Shown one piece after another: positions 1 through 8,097 of a stretch of 64,000 bases of DNA. The position numbers and the translations under genes are program-made. Within the stretch, counting starts at the first letter, position 1. Each line of letters opens with the position of its first letter. The stretch is taken from positions 186,001 to 250,000 of the forward strand of contig NZ_JARHUJ010000006.1 of the NCBI RefSeq assembly GCF_029223285.1, given 5' to 3'. This DNA is from Paraflavitalea sp. CAU 1676 (GTDB taxonomy: Bacteria > Bacteroidota > Bacteroidia > Chitinophagales > Chitinophagaceae). The notes beneath the pieces are model-generated. The model was not told where the DNA came from, did no database searches, and worked only from the letters and a program-made list of their open reading frames with translations.

Positions 1-718
1 GCATGTCATGTACGTTGGCGAGCTGGCCAAGATTATTGCCGGTTAAGATATTGCTATGGCGGATAGGATCGGGCAACGCGTCGATGCCAATACCCAACTT
101 CACATTCGGCTTCTCCACCTGGAACAGGTTACTCTCATCTACCTTACAATACCAGTCGCCGCCAAGCCGGGCTATATGGTGCAGTTTACGTTGATCAATG
201 AAGCCTTTTTCATCCAGTATCGATTCGTCGATATGCATCACCTTCACTTCGCAGATCACCAGGTTACCAGCCCCTCCTTCCTCTCCCAGCATCTTCACTT
301 CCTTAACAAGACACTCCATCTTCACCTTGCTTTCTTTTACCATCGGCGGACGAATGGTTGTGGCTGGTTCAGGCGTAAAACCAGCTTTGATGAACTCGTT
401 CACATCGCGGGGAAACTCGCAGCTGGCCAGGCTCATCTGCTGTACCATACTGTAATCGACAATATTGATCACCACCTCCGGAACATCCAGCACGTTCTGC
501 AAAGTGTGTTTAGTGGTATTGTCACGCACCCGCCGTGAAGGAGAGAAAATGACCACAGGCGGTTGCGTGGAGAATAGATTAAAAAAGCTGAACGGACTCA
601 GGTTCACTTGTCCGTTTTTATCGATGGTGCTGGCAAAACAAACCGGCCTTGGCGCAATGGCATGCTGCAGGTAGTTTTGCCTTTGTACTGTTGTAAGTGT
701 ACTGAGGTCTAAGATCAT
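1..718 (-). CDS. Flavin reductase family protein (partial, 3' end outside window)
   Basis: The minus strand reads open from an ATG at 718 to the window edge, giving about 239 residues without a stop. The N-terminus (MILDLSTL, then IAPRPVCFAST and NLSPFSFFN) matches the FMN-binding split-barrel flavin reductase family (DIM6/NTAB type), which binds FMN and either reduces flavin or stores it for oxygenases. The stop lies beyond base 1, so full length cannot be judged. It starts 20 bases downstream of the fumarylacetoacetate hydrolase-family gene and is probably co-transcribed with it. In Bacteroidota this pair often sits near homogentisate dioxygenase genes, but no such gene is visible here, so a role in aromatic degradation is inference. 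Confidence 0.85.
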   Translation of the reverse strand, partial: MILDLSTLTTVQRQNYLQHAIAPRPVCFASTIDKNGQVNLSPFSFFNLFSTQPPVVIFSPSRRVRDNTTKHTLQNVLDVPEVVINIVDYSMVQQMSLASCEFPRDVNEFIKAGFTPEPATTIRPPMVKESKVKMECLVKEVKMLGEEGGAGNLVICEVKVMHIDESILDEKGFIDQRKLHHIARLGGDWYCKVDESNLFQVEKPNVKLGIGIDALPDPIRHSNILTGNNLGQLANVHDM

Positions 719-737
719 TATCGGTCAGTTTCAGGCA

Positions 738-1754
738 TTATGCATTTTGCATCTTCTTCCTGGCCAGGATAGAAAAGTCATCATCTTCTTTCACAATGGT
801 ATTACTGAGAATGCCCAGGCCATCGATTTCCATATCTACCACATCCCCTTCCTGCAGCCATTGCTCAGCATAATTGGGATCGTTTAGCTTTCCGGTACCG
901 TTTAGCTCGAGGAAGCATCCGGTGCCAACTGTTCCGCTGCCGATCACGTCGCCGGGATATAAAGTAACGCCGTAAGATGCCCGTTCGATGATCTCGGCAA
1001 AGGTCCAATCCATATCACCCACATTGCCATCGCTTACCTGTACACCGTTGACGCGGCATTGCATACGAAGGTTCCAGTTTTTGCCCACGTGACCTTCACG
1101 GGCAGGCATTTCCAATGGCTCCAGTTCGTCCGGTGTAACCAGCCAGGGTCCTATTACGGTAGAGAAGTCTTTTCCTTTGGCTGGCCCCAGGTTCAGCAAC
1201 ATTTCTTCCATTTGCAACGTACGGGCGCTCATGTCATTCATGATCATCAGTCCGCCGATGTATTGATCAGCCTCTTCGGCACGGATATTACGTCCCTGCT
1301 TACAGATCACAATGGCCGCTTCCAGTTCAAAATCGAGCTTTTGAAAATGATCGGGCATACAGAAAATATCGCCTGGCCCCTGGATCGCCTGGTGATTCGT
1401 AAAATAGAAAATGGGATATTGATCAAACTCGGGGATCATAGGTACTTTTCGGTTGCGGCGTGCGGCTGCAACGTGCTGCCGGAAAGCATAACCATCCCTG
1501 CAAGAGGTAGGGAAAGGAACAGGAGCGAGCAACTCCACCGAATCGGGAGAAAAGCCTTTGCTCCGGCTGATGCGCCCTTCACGAACCATCATTTCTCCTC
1601 CCTGTACCATGGGCAGCGATTCCTCCCAATAGCTAAGGAACATACTCATGTTGTGGGGAATATCGGGGTGCAAAGACTCCATATCATACAGCAGCCCATC
1701 AATCAGTGCAGCAAGCCTGTCGTGGCCTTCCCGGCGATAAGATACCAATTTCAT
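738..1754 (-). CDS. Fumarylacetoacetate hydrolase family protein
   Basis: A protein of 338 residues from the ATG at 1754; an in-frame ATG 13 codons upstream adds a tail that does not look conserved, so the MKLVSYRR start is preferred. The family hydrolyses C-C bonds in acylpyruvates; the best-known member splits fumarylacetoacetate in tyrosine breakdown. Expected metal-site signatures are present in order: CRDGYAFRQH (first Asp), DFELEAAIV (two Glu) and MNDMSAR (Asp). The C-terminal half keeps GDVIGSGTVG. It lies directly upstream of the flavin reductase-like gene on the same strand. The exact substrate is not certain, since the family also includes isomerases and decarboxylases of related catabolic routes. 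Confidence 0.85.
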   Translation of the reverse strand: MKLVSYRREGHDRLAALIDGLLYDMESLHPDIPHNMSMFLSYWEESLPMVQGGEMMVREGRISRSKGFSPDSVELLAPVPFPTSCRDGYAFRQHVAAARRNRKVPMIPEFDQYPIFYFTNHQAIQGPGDIFCMPDHFQKLDFELEAAIVICKQGRNIRAEEADQYIGGLMIMNDMSARTLQMEEMLLNLGPAKGKDFSTVIGPWLVTPDELEPLEMPAREGHVGKNWNLRMQCRVNGVQVSDGNVGDMDWTFAEIIERASYGVTLYPGDVIGSGTVGTGCFLELNGTGKLNDPNYAEQWLQEGDVVDMEIDGLGILSNTIVKEDDDFSILARKKMQNA

Positions 1755-1807
1755 TGCGGCATTTTTAGAGGCTGCAATATATGGAAAAAGCATTGCGCTT
1801 ACCTAAA

Positions 1808-1836
1808 GCCCATCGTGTTGAGCCAACACGATGGGC
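1808..1836. other. Perfect 13-bp hairpin upstream of the FAH-family gene
   Basis: Arms 1808-1820 and 1824-1836 are exact reverse complements with a 3-base loop. There is no long T-tract on either side, so it may be a weak terminator for the 104-residue gene upstream or a structure in the leader of the FAH-family mRNA. Confidence 0.6.
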
Positions 1837-1948
1837 CGGAGAAAATACAGGCGAAAACGAAGTGTCCGCTTAAGCGAGCAGCACTATTGGGGGCTTCAAT
1901 AAAGCGGGCCACTAAAAATGTTAGTTGTTTGGCCCACCTGCCGTAGCA

Positions 1949-2263
1949 CTAATTATTTTTAACTTTCTTCTTTTTCTTACGGTGCCTGCGCGCATTCTTG
2001 TCCGATTGAATCAGGTAAACAGCTTCGGCGAATGCTTCCATGTTTTCGTACAGGAAGATCAGGTTGCTTCGGTCGGCCCCCTTGGGATAACCGTTATCGG
2101 AAGATAGACCTGCCGTAAGCCATTGCCAAAGTAAGGTGCGGAGATCCTGGAGATGGTAGCATTCAAAAAAATTATCCACTACACTGCGTGGATCCTGTTG
2201 TTGCGCATTGGTAAGCCTTAATATCAGTTGATGAGGCTCTTTTTGTTGCAGACAGCTTTCCAT
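1949..2263 (-). CDS. Hypothetical protein with lysine-rich tail
   Basis: A 104-residue protein of unknown family. It appears cytoplasmic and largely helical, with no signal peptide or membrane segment. The middle contains a Trp/Leu-rich stretch (LLWQWLTAGL) and the last 15 residues are strongly basic (RRHRKKKKKVKNN), which could contact nucleic acid or simply be disordered. It stands alone between two non-coding stretches. Amino-acid composition and lack of a competing frame support a real gene. No function is assigned. Confidence 0.6.
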   Translation of the reverse strand: MESCLQQKEPHQLILRLTNAQQQDPRSVVDNFFECYHLQDLRTLLWQWLTAGLSSDNGYPKGADRSNLIFLYENMEAFAEAVYLIQSDKNARRHRKKKKKVKNN

Positions 2264-2672
2264 GGCCCACTGTATTTAAATAGGTTTGATAATAAGCACC
2301 CAAAAAAAATATTTTAAAAAATTGAGTAAGGCTGATACCCTTTTTTCAGCTACCAGCAAGCAGTGCATACCTGCACAACCTACCGTGACCGCATTAAGGT
2401 ATATCAATAGCAGTTTGGTGTAAGCCTCTGAGTTAGAATAGGCTAATCATGCGTATAACGTTTAAAAGTTTTTATCATCTATGCAGCAGCTTCGTGTTTC
2501 GTAGAGACCGGGGAGTTCGTGTGGAGGATGATGAATGATTTTCGCATACCCGGTTAGTGATGTTTATAATATTCTGCTGCACTCAGTTTACAAAATATAA
2601 ATATATTTATAATCACAAATATATTAACTCCCCTGAAGCCTGCCAATTTTTTTAGTACAAAATTTAAAATTT
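2264..2672. other. Intergenic region between divergent genes
   Basis: About 400 bases with no convincing gene. It must hold the promoters of the minus-strand hypothetical gene and the plus-strand XRE regulator. The right-hand part (2590-2660) is very A+T rich and holds a palindrome listed separately. A 29-codon open frame at 2449-2538 on plus has no supporting signal. Confidence 0.6.
2596..2611. promoter_or_regulatory. 16-bp perfect palindrome upstream of XRE regulator
   Basis: The sequence tataaatatatttata is its own reverse complement and lies about 60 bases before the start codon of the XRE-type regulator. A symmetrical site here is a candidate operator for autoregulation. A+T-rich palindromes also arise by chance, so this is tentative. 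Confidence 0.3.
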
Positions 2673-3050
2673 ATGGAGCAGTCTTTAAACTTTTTTGGAA
2701 AGAACCTTCAATTCCTACGAAAGGAAAAAAAATTGCGGCAACACCAAATGTTTGACAGTCTTGGCTTTTCACGAACTACCTGGTCCAATTATGAGCAATG
2801 CCGCACCGCACCCTCACTGGATGGGCTGATCAGGATATCCAGATTTTTTGGCGTAACACTCGATGAACTCATTGCAGAAGACATTGAGCTGAAGTTTGAA
2901 GGCAGAAAATACAAGCGTTACGCGATCAATGAGACTTTATCATTAGTAGAAGAGTCCAATGAAGGACTCGACTATCTCAAAACAAGGCTGGAAAGGCTGG
3001 AGAACGAAGTAGGGCTTATCAGAAATGCCCGGGAAGAATCTCCTTTTTAG
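2673..3050 (+). CDS. XRE-family helix-turn-helix transcriptional regulator
   Basis: A 125-residue protein. Residues about 8-68 form a Cro/C1-type helix-turn-helix: NLQFLRKEKKLRQ, then FSRTTWSNYE in the recognition-helix region, then LIRISRFFGVTLDELI, which is the typical end of the fold. The C-terminal 50 residues are charged and probably coiled coil (DYLKTRLERLENEV), suggesting dimerisation. It stands alone 79 bases upstream of tadA. Its targets are unknown; a palindrome in its own upstream region is a candidate site. Confidence 0.88.
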   Translation: MEQSLNFFGKNLQFLRKEKKLRQHQMFDSLGFSRTTWSNYEQCRTAPSLDGLIRISRFFGVTLDELIAEDIELKFEGRKYKRYAINETLSLVEESNEGLDYLKTRLERLENEVGLIRNAREESPF

Positions 3051-3129
3051 TTCCAGGATCGATAGCAACTTCTCCTATCCGTTTAGCCAGGGCGGCTGTT
3101 GTAAATGACGGGTGCTTTACCTTCGCGGT

Positions 3130-3567
3130 ATGACAGATGAATTCTTTATGCAACAAGCGTTGAAGGAAGCCCAAAAAGCGTACAGCGAAGGCGAGATACC
3201 AGTTGGCGCGGTCGTCGTGTTGAACAACAAGATCATAGCAAGGGGGCACAACCAGGTAGAGCGACTGAATGATCCTACTGCACACGCAGAAGTGATCGCC
3301 CTTACCTCTGCATTCAATTTCCTGGGCGCCAAATACCTTCCCGAAGGAACCCTGTACGTTACCGTAGAGCCATGCCTGATGTGTGCAGGCGCGCTTTACT
3401 GGAGCAAAGTGAGCAAAGTAGTTTGGGGAGCAGATGATGAAAAGAATGGCCACAAAAGGATCACTGGCAACAACTGGCCGTTTCATCCCAAAACAGAAGT
3501 AGTGAAGGGTATCCTGAAAGAAGAATGTGCAGCAATCATGAAAAATTTCTTTCGCGATAAGCGATAA
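3130..3567 (+). CDS. tadA: tRNA-specific adenosine deaminase / nucleoside deaminase
   Basis: A 145-residue zinc deaminase. TadA converts adenosine-34 of tRNA-Arg to inosine for wobble decoding. The catalytic signatures are complete: HAEVIAL (His52 zinc ligand, Glu54 proton shuttle) and PCLMCAGA (Cys82 and Cys85 zinc ligands). Length and the ending KNFFRDKR fit TadA better than cytosine or guanine deaminases, although a guanine deaminase-like role cannot be fully excluded. The ATG at 3130 is preferred over one six codons upstream because MTDEFFMQQAL is the usual family N-terminus. A strong terminator follows about 30 bases after the stop. Confidence 0.9.
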   Translation: MTDEFFMQQALKEAQKAYSEGEIPVGAVVVLNNKIIARGHNQVERLNDPTAHAEVIALTSAFNFLGAKYLPEGTLYVTVEPCLMCAGALYWSKVSKVVWGADDEKNGHKRITGNNWPFHPKTEVVKGILKEECAAIMKNFFRDKR

Positions 3568-3600
3568 AGAATATAGCCATTGGGTAGTATCAACTAACTA

Positions 3601-3640
3601 AAAAGTGGGTATAGCGGGATCAACCGCCATACCCACTTTT
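3601..3640. terminator. Bidirectional intrinsic terminator between tadA and DUF1080 gene
   Basis: Arms beginning aaaagtgggtat and ending atacccactttt pair over about 16 bp around a short loop. The A-run and T-run at the two ends let it serve both convergent genes. Confidence 0.85.
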
Positions 3641-3667
3641 GTATTTTACAGATATGCTTACGGCGTC

Positions 3668-4390
3668 TTATAGCGGCCGGATCTTGATGTTCTTGAACCA
3701 GATGCCGCCGCCATGATCCTGCAGGGCAATATGACCTTTTTTGATCATTCCATACAGTTTGGCATCTTTCCATTTGCTTTTCGCTTTCAGCGCCTCCCAT
3801 TCGGGCGTCCACAGATCAAACTCCACTACTTTCTTTCCATTGAGCCAATGTTCCACATGAGCTCCCTTCACCACGATCCTCGTTTGGTTGTATTCGCCGG
3901 CCGGCTTTGCGGCTATAGCCGTTGGGGGATGCATGGCATAGTCCGATCCGCTTTTCTGCCAGTCTTCCAGCTTATCGGGGTACCCTTCGTCATCGATCAG
4001 CTGGTACTCGGGACCGGTTTCGTACGTAGCCCTGTTCCCTTCCTCAACCCGGTAAATAACCCCGCTGTTGAACCCCTTGTCGATCTTCCAATCGAAAGCC
4101 AGTTCAAAGTTGTCAAACTGTCCTGTAGTGATCAGGTCGCTTCTGCGGGCCAGCTTCCCGTCTTTGCAATGTAGTTGACCGTTTAATACTTCCCAGCCTT
4201 CGGAAGCCTGGTTTCTGTAAGGACGCCAGCCATTGGTAGACTGGCCGTCGAACAGGAGTTGCCAGCCGGCTTTTTTCTCCTCTGTACTGAGGGTGTTGTC
4301 TTTCGTCTGCTGTAGGGCAAATGACAGCAGTCCGGCTCCCAGACTTACCAGGCAGCAGGTAACAAGGAGGTAACTTTTAAACAGGCGCAT
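3668..4390 (-). CDS. Secreted DUF1080 (3-keto-disaccharide hydrolase-like) protein
   Basis: A 240-residue exported protein. Residues 1-27 form a signal peptide (MRLFKSYLLV, hydrophobic core to LLSFA). The rest matches the DUF1080 fold, a concanavalin-like beta sandwich: WQLLFDGQSTNGW near the start, FELAFDWKI and NSGVIYRV in the middle, HIALQDHGGGIWFKNIKIRPL at the end. Some members hydrolyse 3-keto-glycosides; others have no known activity. It is likely periplasmic or surface exposed. It is a single-gene unit between a terminator and the sod promoter region. Confidence 0.88.
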   Translation of the reverse strand: MRLFKSYLLVTCCLVSLGAGLLSFALQQTKDNTLSTEEKKAGWQLLFDGQSTNGWRPYRNQASEGWEVLNGQLHCKDGKLARRSDLITTGQFDNFELAFDWKIDKGFNSGVIYRVEEGNRATYETGPEYQLIDDEGYPDKLEDWQKSGSDYAMHPPTAIAAKPAGEYNQTRIVVKGAHVEHWLNGKKVVEFDLWTPEWEALKAKSKWKDAKLYGMIKKGHIALQDHGGGIWFKNIKIRPL

Positions 4391-4511
4391 AGTTAGTTGA
4401 TGTTTTGAGTAAGTAAGTGGTCAGTAATTTACTATAAATCCGGTGCCCGGAAAAACCAGTCGTTCATCTTTTGCATAATCCTATCAAATCAGGGTAGTAT
4501 TCGTATTTGAA

Positions 4512-4542
4512 TTGGTCAATCAACCAATGACCTGTAAATTTG
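4512..4542 (+). promoter_or_regulatory. Bacteroidota-type promoter of superoxide dismutase gene
   Basis: TTG at 4512-4514, a 20-base spacer and taaatttg at 4535-4542 fit the Bacteroidota sigma-ABfr pattern (TTTG/TANNTTTG). Predicted transcription start is about 4549, leaving a leader of roughly 48 bases. A small inverted repeat (ttggt/accaa) lies in the spacer. Confidence 0.6.
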
Positions 4543-4596
4543 TTATCCTTTCACGATTAGCGGAAAGACTATTCAACAATTTAAAACTTTATAGCT

Positions 4597-5205
4597 ATGG
4601 CATTTACATTACCTGCGCTTCCTTATGCACATGAAGCTCTGGAGCCGCATATCGACACCCTGACAATGCAGATTCACCATGGAAAGCACCACCAGGCGTA
4701 TGTTGATAACCTGAACAAAGCCATTGCCGGTACACCCAACGAAAATAAATCTTTGGAAGAACTGGTGAAGGTTGCAGGAACTATCAGCCCTGCAGTTCGC
4801 AATAACGGTGGAGGTCATTGGAACCACACTTTCTTCTGGGAAAGCTTGGCGCCCAATGCAGGCGGTGCTCCTTCCGGTGCCCTGGCAGAAGCCATCAATG
4901 CAGCTTTCGGCTCATTCGATGAGTTTAAAGAAAAGTTTAATACTGCCGGTGCTACCCGCTTTGGCAGTGGCTGGGCATGGTTGCTCGTAAAAGACGGCAA
5001 GCTGGAAATTTCTTCTACTCCCAACCAGGATAACCCCCTGATGGATGTAGCTGATGTAAAAGGCACACCCGTTCTCGGTGTTGACGTATGGGAACATGCC
5101 TATTACCTGAAGTATCAGAACAAACGCCCCGATTACCTGAAGGCTTTCTGGAATGTGGTTAACTGGACAAAGGTAGCTGAGCGTTTTGCTGCTGCTTCCA
5201 AATAA
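4597..5205 (+). CDS. sodA: Superoxide dismutase, Mn type (Fe/Mn family)
   Basis: A 202-residue enzyme converting superoxide to peroxide and oxygen. All four metal ligands are visible: His27, His77 (in HWNHTFFW), Asp163 and His167 (in DVWEHAYY). The residues that separate subtypes, GGG before HWNH and Gln144 in PNQDNPL, point to the Mn form, although cambialistic enzymes share them. No signal peptide is present, so it is cytoplasmic. It has its own promoter and terminator, so it is monocistronic. Confidence 0.95.
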   Translation: MAFTLPALPYAHEALEPHIDTLTMQIHHGKHHQAYVDNLNKAIAGTPNENKSLEELVKVAGTISPAVRNNGGGHWNHTFFWESLAPNAGGAPSGALAEAINAAFGSFDEFKEKFNTAGATRFGSGWAWLLVKDGKLEISSTPNQDNPLMDVADVKGTPVLGVDVWEHAYYLKYQNKRPDYLKAFWNVVNWTKVAERFAAASK

Positions 5206-5232
5206 GCAAATGAAAAATTTTCCGTTACTTAG

Positions 5233-5265
5233 TAATCCCGGTTCCTGTACCGGGATTATTTTTTA
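5233..5265 (+). terminator. Intrinsic terminator of superoxide dismutase gene
   Basis: A 10-bp perfect stem (taatcccggt / accgggatta) with a 6-base loop is followed by a T-tract, 28 bases after the stop codon. Confidence 0.9.
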
Positions 5266-5292
5266 TCCAATCAACCTTTCAATTGTTATCTC

Positions 5293-5907
5293 ATGAAATT
5301 ATTAACGCTTTCTACTGCTTGCCTTTCCTTGTCATTGTTAGTTGCCTGTTCAGGCGAGCCCAAGCAAGGCAAAACGCTGGTGGTTTACTCGAGCGGCAAA
5401 ATGCAGATCGACAAAACCAAACCAGAAACAATAACCCTCGAGCCCAGCAACCAACATAACGAAGAGATCCTGACCTATAGCGGCGAGGGCAAAGTTACTG
5501 TTACCGTAAAAAGCCCCGCTGGTGATAAAACCTATGAGTTGCCAGATAATGGCACTTATTTACTCAACCTGAAGAAAGATACGCTGATCGGTGGCGCAGT
5601 GAATTTTGGCAATACCGGTATGCCTAAGAACATCAGCACAGTAGAGTTGGAGCATATCATCGACAGCACACGCCAATTGATTGAAGGGAAGAATGCCAGT
5701 GATGCCAACAAAACCTACTTCTTAACACCTGGCTCCATTAAGAAGATCACCGCTAGCGAAACCGCTAAGATACTCGGACCCTACAATGCAATTCCCGGCA
5801 CTATCGAAGCAGATAAGGATGGTAAAGCTCCTGAATACTACAAGTTCTTTACCAATCCCGACAAAAGGAAAGCACTCGACGAACTGATCTTACGTTTGCA
5901 GAAATAA
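5293..5907 (+). CDS. Hypothetical lipoprotein
   Basis: A 204-residue protein with a lipoprotein signal: MKLLTLST, a hydrophobic core and lipobox LVAC, with the modified Cys at residue 19 followed by SGEPKQ. The mature part begins with a beta-rich domain (GEGKVTVTVKSP, GTYLLNLKKDTLIGG) and ends with a helical segment. No named family is recognised. A plausible location is the inner leaflet of the outer membrane or the periplasmic face of the inner membrane. It lies between two terminators, so it is transcribed alone. Confidence 0.75.
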   Translation: MKLLTLSTACLSLSLLVACSGEPKQGKTLVVYSSGKMQIDKTKPETITLEPSNQHNEEILTYSGEGKVTVTVKSPAGDKTYELPDNGTYLLNLKKDTLIGGAVNFGNTGMPKNISTVELEHIIDSTRQLIEGKNASDANKTYFLTPGSIKKITASETAKILGPYNAIPGTIEADKDGKAPEYYKFFTNPDKRKALDELILRLQK

Positions 5908-5941
5908 GCTGCAGAGCACAGACCGGTATTGATCATACAAG

Positions 5942-5997
5942 GCACAGGATAGCACCACAGGCACATTCCGCCATAATGCTTTCCTGTGCTTTTTTAT
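5942..5997 (+). terminator. Terminator downstream of the lipoprotein gene
   Basis: Arms gcacagga (5942-5949) and tcctgtgc (5982-5989) enclose a 32-base loop and are followed by a T-rich run. The long loop makes it weaker than others in the window. Confidence 0.55.
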
Positions 5998-5998
5998 T

Positions 5999-6232
5999 TC
6001 AGGGCACCGGGTCGTATCCTTTGCCTCCCCAGGGGTGACATCGGCTAATGCGCTTAATGGCCAGCCAACCTCCCTTAAAAGGACCATATTTCTTTAAAGC
6101 CTCTGCGGCATAGTGAGAGCAGGTAGGGGTAAAACGGCACTTATTTGGCCCCAGGATGGGCGAAATGATCCATTGGTAGATCTTTATCAGCGCGAGAAAC
6201 GGAAGACTAAGAAGCCTCAGCAGGAATTTCAT
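5999..6232 (-). CDS. yidD: Membrane protein insertion efficiency factor YidD
   Basis: A 77-residue member of the YidD family, which assists YidC-dependent membrane insertion. The signature is complete: a hydrophobic amphipathic N-terminus ([22 protein letters not shown]), [11 protein letters not shown] with two conserved Cys, and the tail [15 protein letters not shown]. It overlaps the 3' end of rnpA by 26 bases, the standard rpmH-rnpA-yidD arrangement, and should be translationally coupled to it. Confidence 0.95.
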   Translation of the reverse strand: MKFLLRLLSLPFLALIKIYQWIISPILGPNKCRFTPTCSHYAAEALKKYGPFKGGWLAIKRISRCHPWGGKGYDPVP

Positions 6233-6626
6233 GGGCTGCCTTTATTAAACGATTCAAAATTACAGCGATCTTTTCACTCACCACGTCGTATTGAGGAAGC
6301 TCTTTTCCTGTATAGATCAGGAAAATGGCAGCGGGAAGCTGCTTCTGCTGAACCAGGTCCTGCAACCCGTTCTTCTGCTTCCTGTAACCTTCTCTGGTGA
6401 TGCGTTTGATGCGGTTGCGGTCAACGGCGTGTTTGAAATTCCGGGTACTTACGCCCACTCCGAATTTCAGCAGGTGCTTATCGGCGGGAATAGCTTTGCC
6501 TGGCGCAAAGAGATAATATACCCGGAAAGGGAAAGCATTAAAATTGCGGCCCTCGGCAAATACCTTGTCGATCAGCTTGCGGCTTTTGAGGCGTTCTTCT
6601 TTCCCTAAAGTGAGTTTTTTCACCAT
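6207..6626 (-). CDS. rnpA: Ribonuclease P protein component
   Basis: A 139-residue basic protein that binds the RNase P RNA and helps cut tRNA 5' leaders. The RNR motif is present ([12 protein letters not shown]) after the usual [14 protein letters not shown] strand. The ATG at 6626 ([12 protein letters not shown]) is chosen; an upstream in-frame ATG at 6656 lies in the rpmH terminator hairpin and gives a non-conserved extension. The chosen start sits only a few bases beyond the T-tract of that hairpin, which leaves almost no room for a conventional ribosome-binding site. Confidence 0.95.
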   Translation of the reverse strand: MVKKLTLGKEERLKSRKLIDKVFAEGRNFNAFPFRVYYLFAPGKAIPADKHLLKFGVGVSTRNFKHAVDRNRIKRITREGYRKQKNGLQDLVQQKQLPAAIFLIYTGKELPQYDVVSEKIAVILNRLIKAAHEIPAEAS

Positions 6627-6674
6627 ACAAAAATAAAATAGCCCTGTATTCCGCAAAGCTAAATACAGGGCTAT
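6627..6674 (-). terminator. Terminator/attenuator between rpmH and rnpA
   Basis: Arms 6638-6650 and 6662-6674 form a perfect 13-bp stem with an 11-base loop. In the direction of transcription the stem is followed by TTTTATTTTT and then immediately by the rnpA start codon. It should end most rpmH transcripts and lower rnpA expression relative to L34. Confidence 0.88.
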
Positions 6675-6733
6675 CAGCTAATATTGTAACAATCCCGGTC
6701 GTTCTGTTCAAATGAACAGGTTCCCGGAAATGA

Positions 6734-6889
6734 TTATTTCAGCTTTCTTTCATCAGAAACTGTCAGCTTCTTACGGCCTTTTGCACGGCGGCTTGCTAAT
6801 ACTTTGCGACCGTTGGCAGTTTGCATACGCTTACGGAAACCATGAACGGTTTTACGACGACGGCGATGAGGCTGGAATGTACGTTTCAT
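6734..6889 (-). CDS. rpmH: 50S ribosomal protein L34
   Basis: A 51-residue basic protein, read directly from the minus strand: it begins [20 protein letters not shown] and continues [19 protein letters not shown], the universal L34 sequence, with a slightly extended tail ending ERKLK. It is part of the large ribosomal subunit. The gene leads the rpmH-rnpA-yidD cluster and is followed by a strong hairpin. No dnaA or dnaN gene is next to it, so this copy of the cluster does not mark a visible replication origin. Confidence 0.96.
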   Translation of the reverse strand: MKRTFQPHRRRRKTVHGFRKRMQTANGRKVLASRRAKGRKKLTVSDERKLK

Positions 6890-6995
6890 AATATCTTACT
6901 CTTTTTCACTTTTTTGAAATAAGGATCGGGAGAAGCGATCCGGGTTCCAGTTACAGCCTGCGGGTCACCACACCTACAGGTTTGTGAAAGGACGG

Positions 6996-7003
6996 CAAAG
7001 GTA
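6996..7003 (-). promoter_or_regulatory. Putative -7 element of rpmH promoter
   Basis: Minus-strand taccttTG fits TANNTTTG about 107 bases before the rpmH start. No clear -33 TTG is seen at the expected spacing. It predicts a leader of about 100 bases. Confidence 0.4.
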
Positions 7004-7086
7004 ATAAAACGACGGCAGATGTGGAGAACATCTGGGTAATAAAATTTAAACCATTACCTATCTAATTGATAATCTATAGCTTAAAT

Positions 7087-7977
7087 CTACTGGTACTGAA
7101 CCGTAAAAGCGCCCTCCGTCATTTGGGCCGATGCAGCTCCGCCCAGGATGTCAACGGCCTTAAAATCGAAAGTGCCTTTAATAATCTTTGTAGTGGTATT
7201 GTGCTCCGTGATCTTGAGTGTGCCCGACTGTGAGCCTAAATTGGTAGTACCCGTAATATATACTCCTAAAACGGGCCCCAGTTGCTGGAAACTATAGGTG
7301 CCGGCCGTAATACCTGCCGGCATATAAAGGCCCACCGTTTTAGAAAGATCCAGTTCCGAAGCCGTGATCATGAGATTGCCCTGCACCATGGCCCCGTTTA
7401 CAGTTTTACCCGTCCAGCTGGTGCCATCGATCTTCACTTTGAAATCGGCATTGGGCCCATTATTGGGAGGCAACTGTGTTTCGTAAGGAATGTTCTCAAA
7501 AACACCTTCCGTAAGGACGATCTGCTTACTATCGAGGTCGCGGTATACTTTAAGGGTGAAAGTGCCCGATATCGTTTTCTTGGTCGCATCGATCTTTGTT
7601 ACCACCACCGATCCGCCGGCATCGGCAGCGGATTGACCTTGGTTGGTGGCAAAAGCTTCGGGGTTTACATCATTGTCGTCCGAAAGGGCTGCCACATGCG
7701 CACTTTGCTGATCGAGTTGGTAGGTGGTGGCACCTTCATCCTCCAACTGAATCATGAAATTCTTCTTATCGCTGCTTATCCCCGTGATCACTATATAACC
7801 GGCAAGAATGGTTGCACCGGCGTAGGAATCAGCCTCCCACTGCTTACCATCGATCTTCATGCGCAGCTTTCCTTTTGCCGCGCCACCATTAGCCGTTTCA
7901 TCACTGATTTCTTTTTGGCAGGCAAAGAATGCGGGGGTTAGCAGCAGGAAAAGGAGTGCACGCGTTAGCCGGTTCAT
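7087..7977 (-). CDS. Hypothetical lipoprotein with two related beta-rich domains
   Basis: A 296-residue protein with signal MNRLTRALLF and lipobox FFAC (Cys20). Two copies of a similar domain follow. Each opens with an MKIDG/VKIDG-x-W strand (RMKIDGKQWEAD, FKVKIDGTSWTGK), continues with ITGISSD or ITASELD, and closes with a TISGTF or IIKGTF strand and TEG(V/A)F. Such tandem modules are common in Bacteroidota surface lipoproteins of unknown role. It lies 120 bases downstream of murI on the same strand and could be the last gene of that run. Confidence 0.75.
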   Translation of the reverse strand: MNRLTRALLFLLLTPAFFACQKEISDETANGGAAKGKLRMKIDGKQWEADSYAGATILAGYIVITGISSDKKNFMIQLEDEGATTYQLDQQSAHVAALSDDNDVNPEAFATNQGQSAADAGGSVVVTKIDATKKTISGTFTLKVYRDLDSKQIVLTEGVFENIPYETQLPPNNGPNADFKVKIDGTSWTGKTVNGAMVQGNLMITASELDLSKTVGLYMPAGITAGTYSFQQLGPVLGVYITGTTNLGSQSGTLKITEHNTTTKIIKGTFDFKAVDILGGAASAQMTEGAFTVQYQ

Positions 7978-8097
7978 AGCAATAAAATTAAATATGTGTA
8001 CGATTGGGGAAAAAGGTCTGGTGCAATTAAATTATTTTATAGATAAGTTCGCCAACTCTGTCGATAAATATTTACCATCCGGAAACAGCTGCAACCC

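Noticed and set aside
1059-1946. 295-codon plus-strand open frame over the FAH-family gene
   Set aside because: It is antisense to conserved metal-site motifs and contains no domain signature.
2449-2538. 29-codon frame upstream of the XRE gene
   Set aside because: Too short and without ribosome site or conservation evidence.
6734-7003. Possible replication origin next to rpmH
   Set aside because: No dnaA/dnaN gene and no visible cluster of DnaA boxes; in Bacteroidota rpmH is not always at the origin.
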